From Lentisphaeria bacterium (GTDB lineage Bacteria > Verrucomicrobiota > Lentisphaeria > Victivallales > Victivallaceae), in contig CAAGDG010000046.1 in NCBI GenBank assembly GCA_900768515.1, forward strand, positions 1 to 43,660: DNA of 43,660 nt, read 5' to 3'. How positions within the stretch are numbered: the first letter of the stretch is position 1; each line of letters begins with the position of its first letter. A program made the translations under genes and the position numbers. Below, piece after piece: positions 16,013 to 23,774 of the stretch. The notes under the pieces were generated by a model. That model made no database searches. It was not told where the DNA came from and saw only the letters and a list, made by a program, of their open reading frames with translations.

Positions 16013-16900
16013 TCAGCGCTCCGGCTCCCGGGCGTTGGGATCGCGCCGGCCGTAGAAGGTGTCGCAGAGCCGGAACGCCGGCTCCGGCAGCGGCTGGTCG
16101 TCGAGAAACGCTTCGATGAGGACGCCGGGGTCGGGGTCCCGTCCCGCTTTGAGCCAGTGGATCCGGTGCCCCTGCCGCTCCAGTTTGCGGAAGAAGATGT
16201 CCTGCCGCTTGGCGAACTGCCGGATCCGGTCGAGCAAAGTGTCGTGCATGGCCAGGAGCGAACACTCCCCCCGGAGGTATCGGGCGATTTCGCGGTACTC
16301 CAGACCGAAGGATTCAAGCTTGTCGTAACTGACGCCGCGCTCCTCGTGGAGCTGGCGGACCTCGTCGACCAGCCCGGAGGTGAGCCGGTCGTCGAGCCTC
16401 CGTTCGATCCGGGCGCGCACTTCGGCGCGCGGATAGTAGACGCCGAGGATCAGCGGTTCGATCCGGAAGGGCGGTTCATAGGAGGGTTCCGCCTCCGCCT
16501 GCTGCCGGACCCGCGGCATTCCGGAGTCGCGCCGGGGCAGTTTCCCCCCGGGCAGCCGGTATCCTTCCAGCAGGGCGGCGAGGTAGAGGGCGGTGCCCCC
16601 GCAGAGGAAGGGGGTTCTGCCGCGTGCCGCGATCTCCGCGACGGCGGTGTGGGCGTCGCGGCAGAACCGTGCAAGGTTGTACTCCTCGACGGCGGGGTCG
16701 GCCACATCGATCAGATGATAGGGAATCTCCCCGTATTCGTCGAGGTCTTTTCCGGTGCCGAGATCCATGCCGCGGTAGACCTGGCGGGAGTCGACGCTGA
16801 CGATTTCGCCGTGGTAAAGGCGGGCGAGCCGGACCGCCAGGGCGGTTTTTCCGGTGGCGGTCGGACCGGTAATCACGATAGTTTTAATAAAATCGGTCAT
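16013..16900 (-). CDS. miaA: tRNA dimethylallyltransferase
   Basis: A 295-residue MiaA, which adds a dimethylallyl group to N6 of A37 in tRNAs reading UNN codons. The P-loop GPTATGKT is at residues 11-18. SVDSRQVYRGMDLGTGK is the tRNA/DMAPP-site motif. PFLCGGTALYLAALLEGY and the C-terminal ESFGLEYREIARYLRGE complete the family pattern. The length is near normal. It diverges from lpxC across 82 bp. Confidence 0.95.
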   Translation of the reverse strand: MTDFIKTIVITGPTATGKTALAVRLARLYHGEIVSVDSRQVYRGMDLGTGKDLDEYGEIPYHLIDVADPAVEEYNLARFCRDAHTAVAEIAARGRTPFLCGGTALYLAALLEGYRLPGGKLPRRDSGMPRVRQQAEAEPSYEPPFRIEPLILGVYYPRAEVRARIERRLDDRLTSGLVDEVRQLHEERGVSYDKLESFGLEYREIARYLRGECSLLAMHDTLLDRIRQFAKRQDIFFRKLERQGHRIHWLKAGRDPDPGVLIEAFLDDQPLPEPAFRLCDTFYGRRDPNAREPER

Positions 16901-16907
16901 AAAAAAT

Positions 16908-16937
16908 TTGTAAAAACTCCCTTTTGCGTACTATATT
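16908..16937 (+). promoter_or_regulatory. lpxC promoter
   Basis: TTGTAA (16908-16913), 18 bp, TATATT (16932-16937). The -10 directly abuts the ATG at 16938, so that ATG cannot lie on this transcript. This supports the lpxC start at 16983. Confidence 0.65.
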
Positions 16938-16982
16938 ATGTCGCATTTCATGGAAAAATCAATTCAAAAATCGGTTTTATCG

Positions 16983-17834
16983 ATGGAAAAACAACAGACA
17001 GTCATGCGTCCGGCCCAGGTTTCGGGGATCGCGCTCCACACCGGGGCGCGGGCGACGGTGCGGGTTCTGCCCGCGCCGGAGAATACCGGAATCGTGTTCC
17101 GTCGGGTCGACGTTCCCGGCAAGCCGGAGGTTCCGGCGCTGGCCAGCTATGTCGTGGATGTGCGCCGCGGCACCACCATCTCCAACGGAAAGGCGACCGT
17201 CTTCACCGTCGAACACATCATGTCGGCGCTGCACGCCAGCCGCATCGACAACTGTATCGTCGAGATGGACGGGCAGGAGCCGCCGATTGCCGACGGCAGT
17301 TCGCTTCCCTACTGCGATATGCTTGCGGAGGCGGGGCGCACCGTGCAGGAGGCGGAGGCGAAGTATTTCACTTCGAAAGAGATCTGTTATGTCGAAGGCG
17401 GATCGACCCGGATTGTTTTCGTCCCCGGGGAAAAAGAGTTGCGGATCTCCTGTCTCGCCTCGTTCCGGGGGTGCCCGATCGACCCGCAGTTTTATGAGTT
17501 CACGCTCTCGTCGACCGAAGCGTACCGCGAGGAGATTGCCGGCGGGCGCACCTTCGTCGACTTCGGGGATCTCAAGCAGCTTCTGGCGATGGGGCTGGTC
17601 AAGGGAGGGAGCCTTGACGCGGCGGCGATCATCCACGATGGAGCGATCATCTGCAAGGAGGGGCTGCGCTATCCGAATGAGATCGTGCGGCACAAGATTC
17701 TCGACATCATCGGAGACATCTATCTGACCGGGCGCCGGGTCACCGGCACGATCATCGCGATCAAGCCGGGCCATCCGAAGAACGTCGAACTGGCCGGAAA
17801 GCTGCTCCGGGAAATTTCGATGGAAAACCGATAA
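16983..17834 (+). CDS. lpxC: UDP-3-O-acyl-N-acetylglucosamine deacetylase
   Basis: A 283-residue LpxC, the zinc enzyme for the committed step of lipid A synthesis. Glu77-His78 lie in TVEHIMSAL, His237 and Asp241 in RHKILDIIGD, and His264 in KPGHPKN. All the catalytic and zinc residues are therefore present. ATG 16983 gives MEKQQTVMRPAQVSGIALHTG, matching the normal N-terminus; the earlier ATGs at 16938 and 16950 overlap or closely follow the promoter. No clear Shine-Dalgarno is seen. Unlike the LpxC-FabZ fusions of Bacteroidota, this gene ends normally, and the FabZ-like gene follows 23 bp downstream. Confidence 0.95.
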   Translation: MEKQQTVMRPAQVSGIALHTGARATVRVLPAPENTGIVFRRVDVPGKPEVPALASYVVDVRRGTTISNGKATVFTVEHIMSALHASRIDNCIVEMDGQEPPIADGSSLPYCDMLAEAGRTVQEAEAKYFTSKEICYVEGGSTRIVFVPGEKELRISCLASFRGCPIDPQFYEFTLSSTEAYREEIAGGRTFVDFGDLKQLLAMGLVKGGSLDAAAIIHDGAIICKEGLRYPNEIVRHKILDIIGDIYLTGRRVTGTIIAIKPGHPKNVELAGKLLREISMENR

Positions 17835-17857
17835 CCAATACCGGGAGAATGCAATAC

Positions 17858-18775
17858 ATGGGAAAAGTTCTGGGAATCAGGGAGATCAAGGCGGTTCTTC
17901 CGCAGCGCAATCCGATGCTGATGCTCGATCGCGCCGAACAGGTTGACGAAACGCACTGGGTCGCGGTCAAAAATCTGACCATCAACGAGATGTTCTTTCT
18001 CGGCCACTTTCCGGGCCATCCGATCATGCCGGGGGTGCTCCAGGTCGAGGCGATGAAGCAGCTCGGCGAACTCGCGGTGCGTCCGCAGCTGGATCCGGCA
18101 GGGGAGCTGGATGTCTATATGCGGCTGGTCGAGAAGGTCAAGTTCCGCCGTCCGAACCTCCCGGGCGACCGGATGAAGATCGAGCTGGAAGTGGTCTCCT
18201 GTGGCGGTTGTGAGGCGGTGGTCCGGGCGAAGACCGGGAACAACTCCGGTGCGGCCAGCGAGGCGGTCATCACCTACGGCGTGCGGCCGAAGGGGTCGCC
18301 CGAGGCGATGCCACAGCTCTTCAACGAGCACGACAAGTGCGAATCCACACCGATGGATGTGCAGCGGATCATGTCGCTGGTGCCCCACCGTTTCCCGTTC
18401 CTGCTGATCGACAACCTTTCGAAGGTGGATGGCGACCGGGTCACGGCAGTCAAGAACGTTTCGGTCAATGAGGAGATTTTCGCGCACTGCCCGGACGGGT
18501 ACGCGGTTCTTCCGGAGTCGCTGATGTGCGAAATTGTCGCGCAGTCCGGCTGCGCCTGCGTACTGGCCCGTCCCGAAAACGAGGGGAAGCTCGGATATTT
18601 CATGTCGATCGACCGGGCGGAATCCTTCGCCCCGGTGTATCCGGGCGACCAGATGGTGATCGACATCGTGCTGCCGCCGGGCAAGTCGAAGTTCGGCAAG
18701 GGGGACGGTGTGATTACGGTTGACGGCAAGGTGGTCTTCAAGATCACGCTGATGTTCGCGATCGTCGACGCGTGA
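17858..18775 (+). CDS. fabZ: Tandem FabZ-like 3-hydroxyacyl-ACP dehydratase
   Basis: A 305-residue protein with two hot-dog FabZ domains in one chain. The first (about 1-145) has the full motif GHFPGHPIMPGVLQVEAMKQ, with catalytic His50 and Glu64. The second (about 165-305) starts like a new FabZ (MDVQRIMSLVPHRFPFLLID). Its active-site loop is altered to AHCPDGYAVLPESLMCEIVAQ: HFPG is replaced by HCPD, one residue is inserted, and His210 and Glu225 are kept. Ordinary FabZ is about 150 residues. The enzyme dehydrates 3-hydroxyacyl-ACP in fatty acid synthesis. ATG 17858 is preferred over 17849 because GGGAG lies 10 bases upstream. A terminator follows. Confidence 0.85.
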   Translation: MGKVLGIREIKAVLPQRNPMLMLDRAEQVDETHWVAVKNLTINEMFFLGHFPGHPIMPGVLQVEAMKQLGELAVRPQLDPAGELDVYMRLVEKVKFRRPNLPGDRMKIELEVVSCGGCEAVVRAKTGNNSGAASEAVITYGVRPKGSPEAMPQLFNEHDKCESTPMDVQRIMSLVPHRFPFLLIDNLSKVDGDRVTAVKNVSVNEEIFAHCPDGYAVLPESLMCEIVAQSGCACVLARPENEGKLGYFMSIDRAESFAPVYPGDQMVIDIVLPPGKSKFGKGDGVITVDGKVVFKITLMFAIVDA

Positions 18776-18801
18776 CCCGCGGCGGAGAGTGCGATTCCGG
18801 A

Positions 18802-18831
18802 CGGGCGGAATTTTCCGGCCGCCCGCTTTTT
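18802..18831 (+). terminator. Intrinsic terminator after the lpxC-fabZ operon
   Basis: CGGGCGG (18802-18808) pairs with CCGCCCG (18819-18825), followed by C and TTTTT. Confidence 0.75.
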
Positions 18832-18852
18832 ATGTGATGGAAAGGGAGGCGA

Positions 18853-20181
18853 GTGAGAGGAGCAGTCAGAAGGTGCCCGGGGAGCGGGAAATGCCGTATG
18901 GTCAGCGCCGATGAGGCGGTGCGGTCGGTGCGGTCCGGTGATTCGGTCTACATCGGCAGCGCCGGTTCGACGCCGAAAGTGCTGGTCGAGGCGCTGGCGC
19001 GCCGCTGTGCGTCCGGGGAACTGGTCAACATCAAGTTGCGCCACATTCATACCGCTGAAATTTCAGCCTACGGCGGCGCGGCCTACGACGGGATGTTGGA
19101 ATCCGAAAGTTTCTTTCTGGATGGCAACGTCCGCCGCCATGTCGCGGATGGTTTTGCGGACTATGTCCCGGTTTCGCTTCACGAGACCCAGCGTCTTTTC
19201 CGGGAAGGCGTGCTCCCCTGCGATGTGGTGATGATTCAGGTTTCGGCGCCCGACCGGCATGGGCGGGTGTCGCTGGGTTGTTCGGTGGACATCGCGCTGG
19301 CGGCGATCGAGCGGGCGCGCGTCGTGATCGCGGTGGTCAACGCCTGCATGCCCTACACCTACGGGGACGGGGTGCTGCACATGGATGTGCTCGATTACGT
19401 TGTCGAGAGGAATGCGCCGCTCGACACGCTGACGTTTTCGCCCGCGGATGCGGTCGAGCGCACCATCGGGCGGCATTGCGCGGAACTGATCGAAGACGGT
19501 TCCTGTCTGCAGCTCGGGATCGGAGAGATTCCGAATGCGGTGCTTTCGCAGCTTTCCGACCGGCGGGATCTGGGGGTCCACACCGAGATGTTCGCGGACG
19601 GATTGCTTCCGCTGGTGGAGGCGGGCGTGATCAACGGTTCGCGCAAACGGATCGACCGCGGCAAGATCGTCGCCTCGTTTCTGATGGGTTCGCAGAAGGT
19701 TTACGATTTCGCCCACCGCAACCGGATGCTCCGGATGCGCGAGGTCAGTTACACCAACGATCCTTTCGTGATCGCGCGCAATCCGAAGGTGGTGGCGATC
19801 AACTCCGCGATTTCGGTGGATCTGACCGGGCAGGTCTGCGCCGATTCGATCGGAACGGTCATGTACTCCGGGGTCGGGGGGCAGCTCGATTTCATCTACG
19901 GCGCGGCCCGTTCCCAGGGGGGGAAACCGGTGATCGCGATGCCGTCGGTCACGAAGAGGCATATCAGCAAGATCGTCCCGGTGCTTTCGCCGGGAAGCGG
20001 TGTGGTCACGCCGCGCAGCCACGTTCACTATGTGGTCACCGAGTACGGGGTGGTGGATCTTTACGGAAAGTCGCTCCGGCAGCGGGCGCGGGCGCTGATC
20101 AACATTGCGCATCCGGATTTCCGGGAGGAGCTGGAACGGGCGGCCTTCGAGCGTTTCGGTCCCCGTTTCTCGCTAAACTGA
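18853..20181 (+). CDS. Acetyl-CoA hydrolase/transferase family CoA-transferase
   Basis: A 442-residue class I CoA-transferase related to 4-hydroxybutyrate and acetate CoA-transferases. Seen are VSADEAVRSVRSGDSVYIGSAGSTP at the N-terminus, LQLGIGEIPNAVLSQL, the catalytic Glu245 in GVHTEMFADG, and SGVGGQLDFIYGAARSQGG near the C-terminus. The Glu forms a glutamyl-CoA intermediate and moves CoA between short-chain acids, typical of fermentative anaerobes. The start is a GTG behind GGGAGG with a short 3-nt spacer; ATG 18898 is an alternative. marC follows after 25 bp on the same strand. Confidence 0.85.
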   Translation: MRGAVRRCPGSGKCRMVSADEAVRSVRSGDSVYIGSAGSTPKVLVEALARRCASGELVNIKLRHIHTAEISAYGGAAYDGMLESESFFLDGNVRRHVADGFADYVPVSLHETQRLFREGVLPCDVVMIQVSAPDRHGRVSLGCSVDIALAAIERARVVIAVVNACMPYTYGDGVLHMDVLDYVVERNAPLDTLTFSPADAVERTIGRHCAELIEDGSCLQLGIGEIPNAVLSQLSDRRDLGVHTEMFADGLLPLVEAGVINGSRKRIDRGKIVASFLMGSQKVYDFAHRNRMLRMREVSYTNDPFVIARNPKVVAINSAISVDLTGQVCADSIGTVMYSGVGGQLDFIYGAARSQGGKPVIAMPSVTKRHISKIVPVLSPGSGVVTPRSHVHYVVTEYGVVDLYGKSLRQRARALINIAHPDFREELERAAFERFGPRFSLN

Positions 20182-20206
20182 CGCTTGCTGGTCGAGGGAG
20201 GTGGTG

Positions 20207-20809
20207 ATGCTGGCGTTTGTGTCGACATTGGTGCTGTTTTTTCTGGTTCTCGATCCGATCGGGAATCTGCCGCTTTTCATCACGACGCTGGAGCCGTATT
20301 CCGGCGCGCGCTATCGCCGGATTGTGTTGCGCGAATCGGTGATCGCGCTGGGGATTCTGCTGCTCTTTCTGATTTGCGGAGAGCGGATTCTTCAGGTGCT
20401 GAACATCTCCAACGCCTCGCTTCAGCTGGCCGGGGGAATCATTCTTTTCATGATTGCGATCAACATGGTTTTCGGCAAGGACTCCAACCTCGGCAGGAGC
20501 AGTGAGGAGGTGCGCCGGGAGCCGCTGATCGTTCCGCTGGCGATTCCGTTTGTGGCGGGACCGGCGGCTCTCTCCACCGCGATTCTGGTCGGCGGCCGGG
20601 GGGTGGAGCAGCTCCCCGGCAGTCTGGTGGCTCTGGGGATCGCCTGGTTTTTGAGCACGTTGATCCTGCTGGTCGGCCGTTTTGCAAGCCGGTTGCTCGG
20701 AAAGAATGTGCTTTCCGGAATTGAGGCGCTGATGGGGCTGCTGCTGACCGCGATGGCGGTGGAGATGGTGATTTCCGGAATCCGGTTTGCGTTTCAGATC
20801 GGTTCGTGA
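20207..20809 (+). CDS. MarC/UPF0056 family membrane protein
   Basis: A 200-residue inner-membrane protein with about six hydrophobic segments. The family hallmarks are LVLDPIGNLPLF near the N-terminus and VPLAIPFVAGPAALSTAI in the middle. The family was once tied to antibiotic resistance, which was not borne out; its function is still unclear. ATG 20207 sits five bases after GGGAGG. The 3' end overlaps the end of tilS on the other strand by 16 bp. Confidence 0.85.
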   Translation: MLAFVSTLVLFFLVLDPIGNLPLFITTLEPYSGARYRRIVLRESVIALGILLLFLICGERILQVLNISNASLQLAGGIILFMIAINMVFGKDSNLGRSSEEVRREPLIVPLAIPFVAGPAALSTAILVGGRGVEQLPGSLVALGIAWFLSTLILLVGRFASRLLGKNVLSGIEALMGLLLTAMAVEMVISGIRFAFQIGS

Positions 20810-22197
20810 ACGTTTCCGGTTCCGGGAGGAAGCTCTCGGCTCCTCCGGATTTCCACCCGCAGGATCCGGTCGGTTTCCGCCCCGACCGGCGCCGTCGCGG
20901 TATGGCGGACATGAGGAGCCCAGCAGATGGCGCCGCCGGGCGCGAGGCGGAGCAGCGGAGGAAGTTCCGCGGTCGGGATCTTCCGGTCGGTCCGCAGTTT
21001 TTTGAGACGTTCTTCCCGGGTCCGTCCGAACGGGATCAGGCGGTCGCCGGGATGCGCCGGTTCGATCCACAACGTTTCCGGCAGCGCCGCTGCGTCGAAA
21101 TACGCTTCGCCGGAGCCGGCCGCCACCACCCCGTGCGCCGGAACGATCCGGGCGGTGAAGAGCCACTCCCCGCAGGGGATCTCCGGCGTCTCCCCCCAGC
21201 GCCAGGGGAGGGGGGATTCGGGGAAGGGCCTCTCGTCGGTTTCTGCGGGAAGCACCCGGATCCATCCATTCCGCAGCTGCAGTTCCACTCCGTCTCCGGC
21301 CGGGAGCCGGCGGAGTTCGAGGGAGTCGGTTGCGAGGAGTTTGGTCAGTCTCGCCGGCAGCCCCGCAGGGGGAATCCGGTCGCTTCCCGCCGCCTCCGAG
21401 AGATAGAGCCGCAGGACCCGGACCAGCAGTGCCGGGTGGAGTCCCCGCCAGAAGGAGGCCGGGGTCGATTCCGCGCCGCGCACCTGGTCGAACCGCCGTT
21501 TCGCTTCGGATTCGAGAAAATCGGCGTCAATTTCAAGCATGTCGAGGGAACGCAGCATCCCGTGGACGCCGTCCGGCAGCGCCTTCTGAAGTTCCGGCAG
21601 CACCCGGTGGCGCAGCCGGTTGCGGGGAATGGCGGGATCGGCGTTGCTGGAGTCTTCCGCCCAGCGGTGGATTCCGCGGTCGCGCAGGAAGGTTTCGATC
21701 TCGCTGCGGGTGAATCCGAGCAGCGGCCGCAGAAAACGGACTCCTTCGACCATCGAACTGGCGCGCAGTCCTGCAATGCCGCTGGCGTTGGAGCCGCGAC
21801 CGAGGCGGAGCAGCAGATTTTCGAGGCGGTCCCCGGCGTGGTGGCCGAGCACCACCGCGGTGTCGGCGCGGCCGGCCGCAAGCCGTTTCCAGACTTCGAG
21901 CCGGGCTTTGCGCGCGGCGGCTTCCGGGGACCCCCCCGCGTGCGGATCGAGATCAAACCGCAGAAATTCGACGCCGAGTTCCGCGGCGAATGCGGCCGCT
22001 TCCCGCTCTTCGCGGTCGGATTCCGCGCCGCGGAGGTGGTGGTTGAAGTGGACCGCGACCAGCCGGTATCCGAGTCGTTCGCGGAAATGGAGCGCCGCCA
22101 GGAGCGCACAGGTGCTGTCGGCGCCGCCGGAGAAGCCGGTGAAGAGTGTGCCGGAGGCGAAAGGGCGAAAAAGTCCGGCACAATTTTCGAGTTGCAT
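20794..22197 (-). CDS. tilS: tRNA(Ile)-lysidine synthase
   Basis: A 467-residue TilS, which attaches lysine to C34 of tRNA-Ile(CAU) so that it reads AUA. The PP-loop ATPase motif SGGADS is at residues 23-28. LVAVHFNHHLRGAESDREE and VVLGHHAGDRLENLLLRLGRG follow, and EDSSNADPAIPRNRLRHRVLPEL is the family block for tRNA recognition. The C-terminal substrate-binding domain is present (LWIEPAHPGDRLIPFGRTREERLKKL). It diverges from rdgB across 68 bp. Confidence 0.93.
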   Translation of the reverse strand: MQLENCAGLFRPFASGTLFTGFSGGADSTCALLAALHFRERLGYRLVAVHFNHHLRGAESDREEREAAAFAAELGVEFLRFDLDPHAGGSPEAAARKARLEVWKRLAAGRADTAVVLGHHAGDRLENLLLRLGRGSNASGIAGLRASSMVEGVRFLRPLLGFTRSEIETFLRDRGIHRWAEDSSNADPAIPRNRLRHRVLPELQKALPDGVHGMLRSLDMLEIDADFLESEAKRRFDQVRGAESTPASFWRGLHPALLVRVLRLYLSEAAGSDRIPPAGLPARLTKLLATDSLELRRLPAGDGVELQLRNGWIRVLPAETDERPFPESPLPWRWGETPEIPCGEWLFTARIVPAHGVVAAGSGEAYFDAAALPETLWIEPAHPGDRLIPFGRTREERLKKLRTDRKIPTAELPPLLRLAPGGAICWAPHVRHTATAPVGAETDRILRVEIRRSRELPPGTGNVHEPI

Positions 22198-22218
22198 TTG
22201 TAATCCCCGCTTTTCAGT

Positions 22219-22224
22219 TATAAT
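22219..22224 (+). promoter_or_regulatory. Possible -10 box for rdgB
   Basis: TATAAT lies 42 bp before the rdgB start, in the tilS-rdgB divergent region. The nearest -35 candidates, TTGTAA (15-bp spacer) and TTGCAT (21-bp spacer), are off the usual spacing. Confidence 0.4.
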
Positions 22225-22265
22225 ATATGTGACGGTATCGTTGAAATCAAGTTTGGGAGACGGAT

Positions 22266-22871
22266 ATGGCCTATATTGTCGTGGCGACCGCCAATGCGCA
22301 TAAGGTTGAAGAATATCGTCGGCTGCTCGCCGATCAGAAGGTGGAACTCAAATCGCTGCTCGACTATCCCGGTTTTCCCGGAGTGGAGGAGACCGGGACG
22401 AGTTTCCGCGAGAACGCCGCGATCAAGGCGCTGGCCGCCTGCAGATACTGCGACGTTCCGGCGTTTGCCGACGACTCCGGTCTGGAGGTGGAGGCGCTCG
22501 ACGGCCGCCCGGGGATTTACTCCTCCCGCTACGCCGCGACCGACTCCGAGCGGATCGCGAAGCTGCTCGGGGAGCTGAAGGAGGTCGAGAACCGCCGCGC
22601 CCGTTTCGTCTGTGCGATTGCGATCGCGGTCAACGGCGAGGTGATTGAGACCTTTGAAGGCGAGGTGCGCGGCACCATCGTCGACGCGCCGCGCGGGGAG
22701 GACGGTTTCGGATACGATCCGGTTTTCCAGCCGGATGGTTACGACAAGACCTTTGGCGAGATGCCTCAGGAACTCAAGAACCGGATCAGTCACCGGGCTG
22801 CCGCGTTCAAGCTGGCGCTCGAGTTCGTCGAAGACGAGATGTCGGTGCTCGATGACGATTTCGACCTGTAG
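22266..22871 (+). CDS. rdgB: XTP/dITP diphosphatase (RdgB/HAM1)
   Basis: A 201-residue house-cleaning pyrophosphatase that removes non-canonical purine nucleotides (XTP, dITP). Motifs are VVATANAHKVEEYRRLL, FRENAAIKA, PAFADDSGLEVEALDGRPGIYSSRYA, EDGFGYDPVF, FGEMPQELKNRISHRAAA. All family blocks are present and the length is normal. The acidic tail (EDEMSVLDDDFDL) is slightly longer than usual. GGGAGACGGAT precedes the ATG. Confidence 0.95.
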   Translation: MAYIVVATANAHKVEEYRRLLADQKVELKSLLDYPGFPGVEETGTSFRENAAIKALAACRYCDVPAFADDSGLEVEALDGRPGIYSSRYAATDSERIAKLLGELKEVENRRARFVCAIAIAVNGEVIETFEGEVRGTIVDAPRGEDGFGYDPVFQPDGYDKTFGEMPQELKNRISHRAAAFKLALEFVEDEMSVLDDDFDL

Positions 22872-22886
22872 AATTGGCGCGGGCGA

Positions 22887-22915
22887 TTGCTTTTGGCGGG
22901 AAGACGTGATATATT
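22887..22915 (+). promoter_or_regulatory. Promoter for the acyltransferase-lptD genes
   Basis: TTGCTT (22887-22892), 17 bp, TATATT (22910-22915), 40 bp before the acyltransferase start at 22956. The frame can be read upstream to 22887, but that would place the start codon inside the promoter. Confidence 0.65.
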
Positions 22916-22955
22916 AGAACCGCTATTAAAGAATTTACGAACGGAATTGAACGAC

Positions 22956-23765
22956 ATGGAAACCGGATATCTTTTCAGCGGCGACAGTTACGACACCCCG
23001 CCGGATGCGCCGCGTGCACTGATGTGGCGGCTTCTGCTCGGCAATCGGTTCTATTTCTACTATCACAATTTCGGGGTGTTCTGCGAAACCGCCCGGTGCG
23101 GCCGGCGCGGGGAGCTGACCAAGGAGCGGCAGATCGCCTTTTCCAACCGGAACTTCCGACTGGTCGAATCGTGCGGCGGCCGGATTCACCTGCGCGGCCT
23201 CGACAATCTGGTTGCGCTTCACGGCCGTCCGGTGGTGCTGATCGGCAACCACATGAGTCTGCTGGAAACCGCGCTTTTCCATTCGATTCTGCGTGAGCAT
23301 ATCGATTTTTCCTTCGTCATCAAGCAGGAGCTGATGAAGGTTCCGTTTTTCGGAGAGATCATGCGGGTGCTGGAGGCGATTCCAGTCGGACGGGACAATC
23401 CGCGCGACGATCTGCGCGCGGTGCTGACCGGCGGCAAGGACCGGCTTTCGCGCGGGAAGTCGATTATCGTGTTTCCGCAGGCGACCCGGAGCGAGGAGTT
23501 CCGGCCGGAGCGGTTCAATTCGATCGGGATCAAACTGGCCAAGACCGCCGGTGTGCCGGTCCTGCCGTTTGCGCTCAAGACCGATTTTCTGGGGAACGGC
23601 AAATACTTCCGCGACCTCGGACCGGTGCGCCCGGAGCGGCAGGTGTGGTTTGAATTTGCCCCGGCCCGCGAGGTCGAGGGGAACGGGCAGGACCTTCAGC
23701 ACGATATCATCAATTTCATTCAGTCGCGCCTGGCGCAGTGGCGTGCCAGGGAACAGAAACATTAA
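22956..23765 (+). CDS. Lysophospholipid-type acyltransferase with H-x4-E motif
   Basis: A 269-residue PlsC-like acyltransferase. The catalytic block is GNHMSLLETALF (His99, Glu104), so the family's usual H-x4-D is H-x4-E here, as in some LpxL-type lauroyltransferases. The second block reads IIVFPQATRSEEFRPERFNSIG in place of FPEGTRS. PVGRDNPRDDLRAVL and GVPVLPFALKTDFLGNG follow. It should transfer an acyl group to a lysophospholipid or lipid A-like acceptor at the inner membrane. Its position directly before lptD and hldD favours an envelope or LPS role. ATG 22956 fits the promoter upstream. Confidence 0.75.
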   Translation: METGYLFSGDSYDTPPDAPRALMWRLLLGNRFYFYYHNFGVFCETARCGRRGELTKERQIAFSNRNFRLVESCGGRIHLRGLDNLVALHGRPVVLIGNHMSLLETALFHSILREHIDFSFVIKQELMKVPFFGEIMRVLEAIPVGRDNPRDDLRAVLTGGKDRLSRGKSIIVFPQATRSEEFRPERFNSIGIKLAKTAGVPVLPFALKTDFLGNGKYFRDLGPVRPERQVWFEFAPAREVEGNGQDLQHDIINFIQSRLAQWRAREQKH

Positions 23766-23774
23766 CTGTCAACT

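Noticed and set aside
16938..16982. N-terminal extension of lpxC from the first ATG
   Set aside because: The ATG directly abuts the -10 box, and the extra residues match nothing in LpxC.
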